From contig CAVPPW010000002.1 in assembly GCA_963707445.1 (NCBI GenBank), positions 62,001 through 126,000 on the forward strand: a DNA stretch of 64,000 nt, read 5' to 3'. Both the position numbers and the translations under genes were made by a program. Positions within the stretch are counted from its first letter, which is position 1, and the number at the start of each line of letters is the position of its first letter. Shown one piece after another: positions 19,258 to 29,638 of this stretch. The DNA comes from JALORV01 sp963707445 (GTDB lineage: Bacteria > Pseudomonadota > Gammaproteobacteria > Burkholderiales > Burkholderiaceae_F). Under the pieces are notes generated by a model. That model worked only from the letters and a program-made list of their open reading frames with translations. It did not search any database and was not told where the DNA came from.

Positions 19258-21311
19258 ATGAAATCAATGCGCCCGGTACTGGTGCTGGCGGGAGTCGGCC
19301 TCGTCGGCACGCTCGCGATGAGTGCGGGAGAGGCGGTCGCGCAAGCCGCGACCGGCGAAGATCGGCTCGTCGCTGATCGGAAAGCTCGAAGGTCCGGAGA
19401 TCATCCTTGACGCCAAGGCCTTTCCGAAGACCTTCAAGGAGGCCCCGACTCTCGCCGCGCAGGTGAAGGCCGGAAAGCTGCCCGCGGTCGACAAGCGCCT
19501 GCCCGAGCCGTCGCAGCTCTTCGTCGTGAAGCCGCTGCACGAAATCGGAAAGTACGGCGGCAACTGGCGCAGGGCCTTCACCGGACCAGCCGACCACGAA
19601 AACGGCAACCGCATCAATTCGATCGACAAGATCCTGACCTTCGACTACACGGGCACCAAGATCATCCCCAGCCTCGCGCGCGACTGGAAGGTCAGCGACG
19701 ACGGCAAGACGACGACGATCTACCTCCGCAAGGGCGCCAAGTGGTCCGACGGCAAGCCGTTGACGGCGGACGACTTCATGTTCTGGTACGAGGACATCTA
19801 TCTCAACAAGAACATCGTCCCCACGCCGTTCTTCGAGTTCCAGATCAACGGCAAGGACGGGAAGATGAAGAAGATCGACGACTACACCGTCGCCTTCGAA
19901 TTCCCCGAACCGTACGCTTTCTTCGTCTATCAGCTCGCGGGAAGCACGGGCATCGGCGCCGGGTTCGCGACGCGCGGCGCATTCCAGAACTTCGGCGGCG
20001 CCTATGCGCCCGCGCACTACCTGAAGCAGTTCCTGCCCAAGTACTCGTCCGAGGAGGCGGCGAACAAGAAGGCCAAGGACCTGGGCTTCGACAACTGGGT
20101 GTCGCTGCTGAAGAACCGCTACAGCTGGGCGCTCAACCACGAGCTGCCGGTGATGACGCCGTGGAAGACCGTGTCGCCGATCAACACGCCGACCTGGTCG
20201 ATGGAACGCAATCCCTACTTCTGGGCCGTCGACACCGCGGGAAACCAGCTTCCCTACATCGACCGGATCACGATGACGCTGGCCGAAAACACCGAGGTCG
20301 CCAACCTGCGGGCGATCGCCGGCGAATACGACATCCAGGAACGGCACATGCATCTGGCCAAGCTGCCGGTCTTCCTCGAGAACGCCAAGAAGGGCAACTA
20401 CACGGTTCACCTCGACCCCGGCCTCAACGGATCGGACGCGGCGATCCACATCGGCAACTCGTATGAGGGCGATCCCGAGATCGCGAAACTGCTGAAGAAC
20501 AAGGATTTCCGCCACGCGCTCTCGCTCGGCATCGACCGCGACCAGCTCAACGAGGCCTTCTGGCTCGGCGTGGGAACTCCCGGATCGGTCGCCCCGGCGC
20601 CCGACACCATCTACAGCCCGGGCCCCGAATGGAACAAGAAATGGGGCGACGCTCGATCTGAAGCAGGCCAATGAGCTGCTCGACAAGGTCGGCCTGACCA
20701 AGAAGGATTCCGACGGGTATCGGCTGCGCACCGACGGCAAAGGACGTCTCCGCCTCGAGATGGTCACGGTCGGCGGTCAATTCGTTCCCTACACGCAGGT
20801 CGGCGAAATGGTCAAGCAGCAATGGAAGAAGATCGGCATCGACCTCGACGTCAAGGAGCTGGAGCGCAATCTCGCCTTCACCCGCGACAACAACAACGAA
20901 AACCAGATGATCACCTGGGCGAACGACGGCTCGGAAATGCTCTTCCTCTTCCCGCGCCACGCGCTGCCGGTGGACGCCGCCGAAAGCCACATGGGCATGG
21001 CCTACGCCAGGTGGTACGCGTCGAGGGGAGCCTCGGGCAAGAAGCCGGACGATCCCGAAATGCTCCGGGCCTTCGATCTCTTCCGCGAAGCGTTCGGCGT
21101 GAAGGAAGAGGATCGGGTCAAGAACGCGAAGGAGATCTGGAAGATCATCGTCGAGCAGACGTGGAGCATCGGAACGGTCGGCCAGTCGCCGGCCTTCATG
21201 GGCGTGCGCATCGTCAAGAACAACATGGGCAACGTTCCCGAGCGACAGGTGAACGCCCAGCACGCCCGGACACCGCACACCTCGATGCCGATCACGTTCT
21301 ACTTCAAGTGA
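19258..21311 (+). CDS. Oligopeptide-type ABC transporter substrate-binding protein (family 5, frame broken)
   Basis: This periplasmic binding protein of about 680 residues follows the SD sequence GGGAGGGAG and has a signal peptide (VLVLAGVGLVGTLAM). Family 5 features include GGNWRRAFTGPADHENGN, ARDWKVSDDGKTTTIYLRKG, KWSDGKPLTADDFMFWYEDI and FRHALSLGIDRDQLNEAFW. Breaks lie near 19355, after the signal peptide, and near 20655. It is the first gene of an importer operon with two permeases and two ATPases. The ligand may be a peptide, opine or sugar oligomer. Its large size resembles the YejA/AgpA-like subgroup. Confidence 0.88.
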
Positions 21312-21319
21312 CCGCGGAA

Positions 21320-21346
21320 GCGGCCGCCCGCGGCGCGGGCGGCCGC
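21320..21346 (+). other. Strong GC hairpin between binding protein and permease genes
   Basis: A 12-bp perfect stem, GCGGCCGCCCGC/GCGGGCGGCCGC with loop GGC, starts 8 nt after the binding-protein stop. No T-tract follows. It is more likely a 3'-stabilising structure that raises binding-protein mRNA over the rest of the operon than a full terminator. Confidence 0.6.
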
Positions 21347-21399
21347 CTGCCTCCGGGCGCGCGACGAAGCGTCGGGGAGCAGGTTTTTCGGAGGTTGTC

Positions 21400-22390
21400 A
21401 TGGTGGCTTATATCGTTCGTCGCTTGCTGCTTGCCGTGCTGACGGTCTGGGCCATTTCCGTCCTGTCGTTCATGATCATCCACCTGCCTCCCGGCGATTA
21501 CGTGACCTCGTACATCGCCTCGATGTCGGCGTCGGGCAGCGCGGTTTCCGAAGGCGAGGCGAAGGCGCTGCGCGAGCAGCTCGGTCTCGACAAGCCGATC
21601 ACGGTCCAGTACGCCAAGTGGATGGGGCTCATCCTGCAGGGCAATTTCGGCATGGCGATGGAATGGGGACGCCCGGTGTCCGACGTCATCGGCGACCGTC
21701 TGACCCTGACCATGGTCATTTCGGTGGCGGCGATCATCTTCACCTGGGCGCTCGCCTCTGCCCATCGGCATCTACTCCGCGGTCTACCGCTATTCGTTCC
21801 TGGATTACGTGTTCACGTTCATCGGTTTCATCGGGCTCGCCATCCCGGGATTCCTGCTGGCGCTGGTCGTCATGTACGTCGGCTTCGCCTACTTCGGCGC
21901 GAACGTGGGCGGCCTCTTCTCGCCCGATTTCGTCGAGGCGCCCTGGAGCATGGCGAAGGTGTGGGACCTCACGAAGCACCTGCCGATCCCGGCCATCGTC
22001 CTCGGCGTTGCGGGAACCGCCCAGCTGATCCGCATCATGCGGTCGAACCTGCTCGACGAATTGCGCAAGCCCTACGTGATGACGGCCCGGGCCCGGGGAC
22101 TTTCGGAATACCGGGTCATCATGCGGTATCCGGTCCGGGTCGCCCTCAATCCGTTCGTGAGCACCATCGGCTACCTGCTTCCCTACGTGGTGTCGGGAAG
22201 CATCATCGTGTCGCTCGTCCTGAGCCTGCCGACGGTCGGTCCGCTGCTGCTCAAGGCGCTGATCGCCCAGGACATGTTCCTGGCCGGAACCATCGTCCTG
22301 CTGCTCGGCGTCATGACCGTCATCGGGACGTTCATCTCGGACCTGCTGCTCATGTGGGTCGATCCGAGAATCCGGCTGGGGCGGGAGTGA
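21400..22390 (+). CDS. Oligopeptide-type ABC permease, DppB/OppB class (frame broken)
   Basis: This first membrane subunit starts MVAYIVRRLLLAVLTVWAIS, the conserved OppB start. It continues FMIIHLPPGDYVTSYI, REQLGLDKPITVQYAKWM, the EAA-like loop MTARARGLSEYRVIMRYPVR, and ends DPRIRLGRE. One frame change near 21757 falls in helix 2. Its stop overlaps the next permease's ATG (TGATG). It forms the channel with the DppC-like protein. Confidence 0.9.
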
Positions 22391-23573
22391 TGGCGGAAGA
22401 CGCTGCGTCGCCGAGCGCCGGGAGCGCGATCGAGGCGCGCCTGCTGGCGGAAGGCCTCGTGCCGCGGGAAGCGGGCGTCGTCGCCGAGCACCGGATCGCC
22501 GTCGCCACCCAGTGGCAGCTCATGTGGTGGCGCTTCCGCAAGCACAAGCTCGCGGTCGGCGGAACCATCGTCCTGATCGCCTTCTATCTGGTCGCGCTGT
22601 TCGCCGACTTCTTCGCCTATGTCGATCCTCACGGAATCGGACGCCCAGCGATCGCTGATGGCGCCGCAGCCGATCCACTGGTTCGACGAGGGACGCTTCA
22701 GCCCCTACGTCTATGCGCTGAAGGGAACCCGCGACCCGCTCACGTTCAAGCGGGTCTACGTTCCCGATACGAGCACGAAGATCCCGATCACGTTCTTCGG
22801 CCGGGGAGAGCCTTACCAGCTGCTGGGCTTCATCCCGACCGACCGCCATCTGATCGCGGTGGAAGGCGCCAAGGCCAGCGAGTCGCTGTTCCTGATGGGA
22901 ACGGACACGCAGGGACGCGACCTCTGGTCGCGGCTCATGTACGCGACGCGGACGTCGATGACGATCGGCCTCGTCAGCGTGGCGCTGAGCCTCGTGCTGG
23001 GCGTCGTGCTGGGCGGCATATCCGGCTATTTCGGCGGCGTGATCGATACGGTCATCCAGCGCATCATCGAGATCCTGCGCTCGATTCCGACGATTCCCGC
23101 TGTGGATGGGCCTTGCCGCGGCCCTTCCCGCCGACTGGAGCGTCGTGCAGGTCTACTTCGCGATCACGATCATCATCTCGCTCATCGGCTGGACCGAGCT
23201 CGCCCGCGTCGTCCGCGGACGATTCATCTCGCTCAAGCAGGAAGACTTCGTCATGGCCGCCGAGCTCGTCGGCTGCAGCAAGTCGAGGATCATCTTCCGC
23301 CACATGGTGCCGTCGTTCATCAGCCACATCATCGCGGCGACGACGCTGGCGATTCCCGCGATCATCATCAGCGAGACGTCGCTGAGCTTCCTCGGGCTGG
23401 GCCTGCGGCCGCCGGCGATCAGCTGGGGCGTCCTGCTGCAGGATGCCCAGAACATCCAGGCGCTGGTCATTTCTCCGTGGCTGCTCATCCCGTCCGTTGC
23501 CGTCATCGTCGCGGTGCTCGCGTTCAATTTCATGGGCGACGGCATACGCGACGCGGCGGACCCGTATCTCTAG
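22390..23573 (+). CDS. Oligopeptide-type ABC permease, DppC/OppC class (frame broken)
   Basis: This second membrane subunit has an N-terminal cytoplasmic segment followed by WWRFRKHKLAVGGTIVLIAF (first helix). It has a large periplasmic insert, GTDTQGRDLWSRLMYATRTS (the OppC signature loop), and the EAA loop MAAELVGCSKSRIIFRHMVP. The end is LAFNFMGDGIRDAADPYL, also family-typical. Breaks lie near 22632 and 23105. The long first periplasmic loop, with PYVYALKGTRDPLTFKRVYV, is characteristic of the YejE-like subgroup, as is the large binding protein. Confidence 0.9.
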
Positions 23574-23577
23574 CGCC

Positions 23578-24601
23578 ATGCAGAACGACACGAAGCCGCT
23601 TCTCTCGGTCAGGAATCTGCGGACGAGCTTCTTCCAGGACGAGGGAACGACCAAGGCCGTCGACGGCGCTTCGTTCGACGTCTGCCCGGGAAAGACGCTC
23701 GGCATCGTCGGCGAGAGCGGCTGCGGCAAGAGCGTCACGGCGCAGTCGATCCTGCGGATCGTCGATCGTCCCGGGCGCATCGTCGAAGGCGAGATCATTC
23801 TGACCCGCGCCGACGGGTCGCAAGTCGACCTGGTCAAGCTCAAGCGCCAACAGCCGGGAGATGCGTTCGATTCGCGGCGGAGACATCGGTCTCATCTTTC
23901 AGGAGCCGATGACCTCCTTCAGTCCCGTGCATACGGTCGGCGCGCAGATCATCGAGGCGGTGCTCCTCCACAATGCGGTCAGCAAGAAGGAGGCGCGACG
24001 CCGCGGAATCGAAGCGCTGCGCAGCGTCGGGATCCCGAAGCCGGAGCGGCGCATCGACGAGTATTCCTTCGAATTGAGCGGCGGGCTCCGCCAGCGGGCG
24101 ATGATCGCGGTGGCGCTCTCCTGCGATCCGCGCCTGCTCATCGCCGACGAGCCCACGACGGCGCTGGACGTCACCACCCAGGCGCAGATCCTGGATCTGC
24201 TGCGCAAGCTTCAGCAGGAACGGGGAATGGCCATCATGCTCATCACGCACAACCTCGGCGTGGTCGCGGAGATGGCCGACGACGTGGTCGTCATGTACCT
24301 GGGCCGGGTGGTCGAGCAAGGCAAGGTCGACGACATCTTTCACGACCCGAAGCATCCGTATACGAAGGCGCTGCTGCAGTCCATTCCGAGCATCGAATCC
24401 GCGCCGCGGGTGAAGCTTCCGACCATCAGCGGGTCGATTCCCCACCCGTTCAACCGGCCGACGGGCTGCCCCTTCCATCCCCGCTGCGTTTCCTCCATGG
24501 CCGGCCGCTGCGACACGGAGGAACCGCTTCTCGCAGGCTGTCGGCGAGGGAAGAAAGGCCAGCTGCTTTCTCTACCAATGACGAGCGGCGGACGGGAATG
24601 A
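23578..24601 (+). CDS. Oligopeptide-type ABC ATPase, DppD/OppD class (frame broken)
   Basis: This cytoplasmic ATPase of about 340 residues has Walker A GESGCGKSVTAQSIL, Q-loop IGLIFQEPMTSFSPV, signature LSGGLRQRAMIAVAL, Walker B LLIADEPTTALDV, and the C-terminal oligopeptide signature with CPFHPRC (Fe-S or structural Cys). The frame breaks once near 23860, before RSIRGGDIGLIF. It ends with an ATGA overlap into the second ATPase gene. The signature LSGGLRQR, rather than LSGGMRQR, is a minor variant. Confidence 0.92.
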
Positions 24602-25639
24602 CGAACGGCAACGCCGGCTCGGCAACGTCCGTGCTCCTCGACGTGAAGGGACTGAAGAAGTATTTCCCCATCCGCAGGGGCATTCTCCAGAAGACGATCG
24701 GCCACGTGAAGGCGGTGGACGACGTGACCTTCTTTCTCAATCAAGGCGAGACCCTCTCGCTCGTCGGCGAGAGCGGCTGCGGAAAGACCACGACGTCCCG
24801 CTGCATCCTGCGAGCCATCACCCCGACGGCCGGCCAGGTTCTGCTTTCGGACAACGGTGAAGTCCTGGACGTGGCGACCGATTCCGAAGAACAGGCTTCG
24901 GTCCCTTCGGCGTCAGATGCAGATGATCTTTCAGGACCCGTTCTCCTCGCTGAACCCGCGAATGACCCTGCTGGACATCGTCGGCGAGCCCCTGCTCGTC
25001 CACGGCGAGGGAAACGCGCAGGAAAGAACCGACCGGGTCGTCGAACTGCTTCGCCTCGTGGGCCTGCGGCCGGAATACATGCGGCGCTACCCGCATGCCT
25101 TCTCGGGCGGCCAGCGTCAGCGCATCGGCATCGCCCGCGCGCTTGCCTTGAATCCCCGTCTGGTCGTTGCGGACGAACCCGTCTCCGCGCTGGACGTGTC
25201 GGTCCAGGCGCAGATCCTGAACCTCCTCCTCGAGCTTCAGGAACGACTTGGGCTGACCTATCTCTTCGTCGCTCACGACTTGAGCGTCGTCAAGCACATC
25301 AGCGAGCGGGTCGCGGTGATGTATGTCGGCAGGATCGTGGAGACCGCGCCGACCGAAGAGCTGTTCGCCTCTCCGAAGCATCCCTATACCGAGGCCCTCT
25401 TGTCGGCGGTCCCCAAACCGGATCCGCGCCTTCGCTCCGAGCGGATCATCCTCCAGGGCGAAGTCGCCGACCCGGCCAATACGCCGCCGGGTTGTCATTT
25501 CCATCCCCGGTGCCAGTATGCGCAGGCCGTCTGCCGCGAGAAGTCGCCGGTACAGGAAGAGATCGCCCCCAACCACTTCGTGAGCTGTCATCGGGCGAGG
25601 GAGCTTTCGCTTCGCGGCGTCGCCCGTTCCGTCGCATAG
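24598..25639 (+). CDS. Oligopeptide-type ABC ATPase, DppF/OppF class (frame broken)
   Basis: This partner ATPase has the DppF start VKGLKKYFPIRRGILQKTIG, Walker A GESGCGKTTTSRCIL, Q-loop MQMIFQDPFSSLNPRM, signature FSGGQRQRIGIARAL, Walker B LVVADEPVSALDV and the C-terminal CHFHPRC motif. One break lies near 24895, just before the Q-loop. It completes a five-gene importer (binding protein, two permeases, two ATPases). The convergent gene on the other strand ends 68 bp downstream; no strong terminator was seen between them. Confidence 0.92.
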
Positions 25640-25706
25640 GAGTTGCGACTCTTTCAAGGAGCGGATCCCGTCGGACGCCCGGCTCAAGGGTTAGAGCGCG
25701 GCGGCG

Positions 25707-26522
25707 CTACGGCGGCGCCCTCGATGCGGTGCCGTTGCAGCGAAGCGCCACAAAGCCGGAGGCCTTCATTTCCTCGATGAATCCACTCAACCACATCTGA
25801 GCGGCGGACCGGCCCTTGGGGACGGCCATGGCCTGCTCGATCACCATGAAGCGTCCCGGCAGCAGACGAACGCCACCGACGCGCTTCGCGTCCGCCTCCA
25901 GCTGCTGTCTCACACCGGCGGCCACTTCCAGGTTCTGCGCGAGGAACAGGTCGGTGACCTCGGGCGAGGTCGGTGCACGCACCAGCGTCGCTGATTTCAA
26001 TTCGCGCGTGAGGAACAGGTCGTAGGCGCTGCCACGGCCCACGGCCACGCGCGTGCCGGCGCGATCCACTTCCTCGTTACTCCGCAGAGAGGAGTTGTTG
26101 CGCACCATGTAGGCGCCTTCGATGATCACGTAGGGCGCCGTGTAGTCCATGTCTGCGCCGCGCACGGGGTCGATGGCAACGAAGGCCAGATCAACCTGGC
26201 GCGCCTTCACGGCTTCGACGACGGTGCCGGCAGAGTTGAACAGAATCAACTCGATTGGCAGATCGAGGCGTCGTGCGGCTTCACGTGCGAGATCCACCGA
26301 CACGCCCTGAGGAGTTCCATCGGCGTTCTTGCTGGCGAGAATCGGGTTGCCGAAGTTGATCGCCGCGCGCAGCTTGCCCGTTGCTCCGAGTTCTGCAGCC
26401 GCACTCGCGCGTCGGTCGGGTGCGGTCCCGGCGCAACCGACCAGCAACAGCGCACCGGCCACACAGAAGGAGCGGCGGGTGGTGGGCGTGGCGCGGAGTA
26501 ACGGGAACGTGTCGTAATGCAT
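25707..26522 (-). CDS. Lipoprotein-type amino acid solute-binding protein (SBP family 3)
   Basis: The 271-residue protein has a signal sequence with a lipobox-like LLLVGCAG. The SBP_bac_3 core follows: LRAAINFGNPILASKNADG, GVSVDLAREAARRLDLPIEL, KARQVDLAFVAIDPVRGADM, and VAVGRGSAYDLFLTREL. Members deliver polar amino acids to ABC permeases or act as sensory domains. No permease or ATPase adjoins, so it may be an orphan. The start at 26522 is chosen to give the signal peptide; an upstream extension lacks features. The frame is intact. Confidence 0.88.
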   Translation of the reverse strand: MHYDTFPLLRATPTTRRSFCVAGALLLVGCAGTAPDRRASAAAELGATGKLRAAINFGNPILASKNADGTPQGVSVDLAREAARRLDLPIELILFNSAGTVVEAVKARQVDLAFVAIDPVRGADMDYTAPYVIIEGAYMVRNNSSLRSNEEVDRAGTRVAVGRGSAYDLFLTRELKSATLVRAPTSPEVTDLFLAQNLEVAAGVRQQLEADAKRVGGVRLLPGRFMVIEQAMAVPKGRSAAQMWLSGFIEEMKASGFVALRCNGTASRAPP

Positions 26523-26571
26523 ATGCGTTGTAATCAAGGTTTGCGCAATAGGCGCCTCGCCCGACGCTTCA

Positions 26572-26922
26572 CTAGCGGGGCGATGGCGAACGGCCATATT
26601 GAATCGACTGCACGACGCCTGAGCGGATCCGAACCACGGCCAGAAGGTTGCCAGGACCCCGGTCATACAACCACTCTTCCACCAACTGACACGGCACGAC
26701 AATGCTCGCGAATGGTTCCGGAACCGGCTGAAACGTGGGCGTGTAGTAAACGGGAGCGCAGTAGGTGTCTGCCATCAGCGGCTCACCGCACTTGTATCGC
26801 AGAGCCAAGCGGGTGTCGCCTTCGGAAACACTTTGACCGTTGCATCGCAGGGACTCGGCACTTGCGACCGTCGAAACGGTCGCGATCATGACGGCGCAGC
26901 AAACCTGCAGCAACGCTTTCAC
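26572..26922 (-). CDS. DUF2845-like secreted protein
   Basis: The GTG start at 26922 is preceded by CGGGAG at the right distance. It gives a signal peptide (VKALLQVCCAVMIATVSTVASA) and a ~95-residue mature domain. The mature part holds LRCNGQSVSEGDTRLALRYK, CGEPL, and an EEWLYDRGPGNLLAVVRI strand, the pattern of DUF2845, small periplasmic proteins with conserved Cys and Tyr-Asp. Longer in-frame starts upstream would bury the signal peptide. The function is unknown. The gene stands alone between the solute-binding protein and the CPBP remnant. Confidence 0.75.
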   Translation of the reverse strand: MKALLQVCCAVMIATVSTVASAESLRCNGQSVSEGDTRLALRYKCGEPLMADTYCAPVYYTPTFQPVPEPFASIVVPCQLVEEWLYDRGPGNLLAVVRIRSGVVQSIQYGRSPSPR

Positions 26923-27081
26923 GTAAGACTCCCGACGTTGATTGACCTGCTCGATTTTGCTCTTTGCGAGCGAAGTACCCAAGCGGATCAACATCGACCG
27001 GTCCACTCGGTTGTCCGCTTCCTCGGGCCACCTGAAGCCGCTTGAGACCGCGACCGCAGCCAGTCTCCTTGATACCAGTGG

Positions 27082-27324
27082 CTAGCCGCCACCTCTTGCA
27101 GGCGCTGACAAGTAGACATTCTTAATTCCGATGGAGTTCCATGTGCCATGCGCGACGATGAGCGGCCATAGATTGCGACCTGTGGCGAGGTAGGCCACGC
27201 CGAAGAGCAGAGCGAACAAACCGGCCGTGACGAACCCGAATGTGCCTTGATACAAGTGCAGCGTTGCGAACAGCGCTGCCTGCGCCACGACGCGCCAAAT
27301 CACCCTGCCGCGATGCGTCGGCAA
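27082..27324 (-). pseudogene. CPBP intramembrane protease remnant (C-terminal part only)
   Basis: About 80 residues match the last two motifs of a CPBP protease: a His-containing helix (AALFATLHLYQGTFGFV) and HGTWNS near the end. The catalytic EExxxR motif and the N-terminal helices are missing. The fragment runs directly into the 3' end of the D-isomer dehydrogenase gene, so it was truncated by a rearrangement or deletion there. Confidence 0.65.
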
Positions 27325-28270
27325 TGTGCGAGAGCAGCTTCAACGAGGTTGATGCTGGATTCGGGCGTGCGAAACGCCGAGTGAGCCGACAGCGTGACGT
27401 TCGGCAAGATGGTGAACGGGTGCTGTGCTGGCAGCGGTTCGACCGTGAACACGTCCAGTCCAGCGTGCGCAAGCTTGCCCGAACTCAGCGCGTCGATGAG
27501 CGCCGCCTCGTCAAGCAACGCTCCGCGCGCGGTGTTGACGAAAATGGCGCCGTCGCGCATCGCCGCGATGCGCTCGCGCGACAGAAAGCCGCGTGTCTCA
27601 TCGGTCAGCGTCAGGTGAAGCGACACGACATGGCTGTTGGCCAGCAGCGTCTCGATACCGACGAATTCGACGCCTGCGTGATCCCGCGGCGAGCGATTCC
27701 ATGCGATGACCCGCATGCCGGCGCCAAGCGCAAGGCGAGCCATCTCCTGCGCGATACCACCGAAGCCGATCAGGCCGAGCGTCTTGCCCCGCAATTGCAT
27801 GCCGTCGGTGCGTACCCAGCGTCCCTCGCGCAGCTCGCGGTCCATTCGTGCGAGCCCTCTTGCGGCAGCCCACATCAGCGCAAACGCACACTCGGCCACC
27901 GCGGTGTCGCCGTAACCCTTGATCGTGTGCACAGTGATGCCGAGGTCGGCCAGTGCTTCAGGATCCATGTAGCTGCGCGCACCGGTGCCGAGAAAGACGA
28001 TGTGCTTGAGACCGGAACAGCGGGCCGCAACTGCAGTCGGCACCGACGTGTGATCAACGATCGCGATCGATGCACCGCCGAGGATGACCGGCAATTCGTC
28101 CGGGCTCACGTCGGGTTGCCGGTTCACGTGCAACGGCGGATCGGCCGCACGGTGCAGACGAGCGAAGAGTTCCGCCAGCGCTGGGACGGCGTCGACGAAA
28201 CTCGCCCGCCACGGCGCGACGATGGCGGCAGAAGTCGGAGGGGTCGAGGTGAGCGAGACCAGGGGGCGGC
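27300..28270 (-). CDS. D-isomer-specific 2-hydroxyacid dehydrogenase
   Basis: This is a NAD-dependent dehydrogenase of the SerA/GhrB type. The nucleotide loop is LGLIGFGGIAQEMARLALGAG, followed by VVSLHLTLTDETRGF, FVNTARGALLDEAALIDAL, and the catalytic His region of the NAD domain. Family-like sequence (GRPLVSLTSTPP, WRASFVDAVPALAELFARLH) continues upstream to about 28270. No ATG is found there; TTG near 28133 gives a 277-residue core. The N-terminus has probably lost its start to an indel or mutation. The substrate may be a D-2-hydroxy acid such as glyoxylate or phosphoglycerate. Confidence 0.8.
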
Positions 28271-28403
28271 CGATACCGATTCTCTAAGCAGCGACTCCGA
28301 CAGATCAAGTGATTCGGCTTAATGTTTGTCGCGCCGGAAGGCGACGCGATATCACCGATACTTCAGTGTTACCTCAACCACTTAGCAATCTTCGGCGCTT
28401 TCG

Positions 28404-28450
28404 TGGTGCTGCTGAGTGGACTCGAACCACCGACCTACTGATTACGAATC
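28404..28450 (-). repeat. Partial tRNA-Thr 3' half, candidate distal att site
   Basis: Forty-seven bases match the anticodon loop, variable loop, T arm and acceptor end with CCA of the tRNA-Thr at 34646-34721. Sequence similarity stops abruptly inside the anticodon stem. Differences are confined to the T stem, where both strands change together (GGTGG/CCACT against GGACG/CGTCT). The fragment therefore comes from a functional tRNA and is not a random match. Confidence 0.75.
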
Positions 28451-28639
28451 GTGGTTGGTCCCGGATGAACACAAGAATACACAAACAAACACGCAGTGCG
28501 TTATGGAAAGACGGATGAAGTGTTGCTAGCCCATTTCAGCCTCTGGTTGACGAGGGCTCTGGAATGACGGCTTGCGGGTAGAGTCGAGATGTGGCGCGGT
28601 GGCAGTAGGTTCGGTTTGTCTGTTGCCGCCTCTTTCGTC

Positions 28640-29459
28640 TGGCGGTGCCCGAGTACCCTCGCCGTAGCTCCGTTTCCACATCCCGCTCATCGAACCGGAC
28701 AGGCAGATCTCCCGCATCCGGCTCTCGGACAAGACACACATGTCGCTGCCCACGGAAGGTCATCAGCCGTCAGGCGAGACAACAGCACGGACCGTGTTGT
28801 CCGCTCTGCAATGCGCAGCCGCCCTCGTGCTCACAACCGCCAACTCCACCCGGCGGGCGGCCTTGGCTTCTCGGGTTGAAGCCCCGAGTCCTTCCTTCGC
28901 TTGAACATGTGATGCCTGCCGCAGCTTCCGTGCCTTGGTGGAGTTTGTAGGGTTGCCCCAATCTCCAGCACCGCGCCACTTTCAGCATCGGCCTTGAACT
29001 GAGGTCCCTTGGCTCCACCGGCGTTACCCGGTTTCCTCGCTACTGCGGACCTCTCCGCCACCCGACCGCGCCCTCTCTGGCCGTCACCGGCCTCAGGTTG
29101 GTCGCCACGACCGACCACGCCACCGGGCTTCCCGTGTTGCCTGCGCTTTCCTTGTGTACATGCTGTCGCCACTACCCCGGCGCAGCCACTGGCGGTGCTG
29201 CCTTGCTCATCCATCCAGTGATGTCAGCCTTCCCCGATAGGGTGTTCGGGTCGGCCTGCGCATCGTCCTTTTCGAGGCTTGCTCAGCGTTCACTCGCGTT
29301 ACGGCCTGCACACTCGCGCTGCCACCAATTCGTGGCACGCTTTACCCGAAGGCTTCAGCCACTTCGTTACCTCCATGACTGCTCCGGTTGCTTCCGGCTG
29401 GAGCATTCGCCGGGTGGGATTCGCACCCACTGGAAAGCGCCGCCTTAGCACGGCGCACA
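28640..29459 (-). mobile_element. ORF-less group II intron (ribozyme only)
   Basis: On the minus strand the element opens with GUGCG (29458), the group II 5' consensus. A domain I-like hairpin follows (GTGGG..CCCAC at 29414-29430). About 700 nt later there is a domain V. The sequence after domain V also resembles intron 3' ends. No reverse transcriptase/maturase frame exists between domains I and V. The 3' end is uncertain (about 28640). It would need a maturase supplied in trans to splice. Confidence 0.6.
28692..28724 (-). ncRNA. Group II intron domain V
   Basis: The 33-nt hairpin has a lower stem GAGCCGGAU/GUCCGGUUC (9 bp including wobble pairs), a two-base bulge on the 3' side, an upper stem of about 4-5 bp (GCGG/CUGC) and a GAGA tetraloop. 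The catalytic AGC triad sits at the base of the 5' strand. This size and layout are diagnostic for group II domain V. Confidence 0.75.
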
Positions 29460-29638
29460 CCCGTAGCGGACCTTGGGTTGAGCGGAGAGCGGACGTAAGT
29501 AAGTGCGAGATCGGACAGTTGTCACTGCAACGAGATAGGCTCTGCTACTACAACCACACCGCAAGCGTCACCGCGATGATGCTGCTTTGCGAGAAGGGCA
29601 CACGCAACAAACTGTGACGCGCAAAGTGGCAATGGTAC

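Noticed and set aside
28831..29214. 127-codon minus-strand frame in the intron
   Set aside because: It lies between intron domains I and V, has no reverse-transcriptase motif and reads structural RNA sequence. Treated as ribozyme, not protein.
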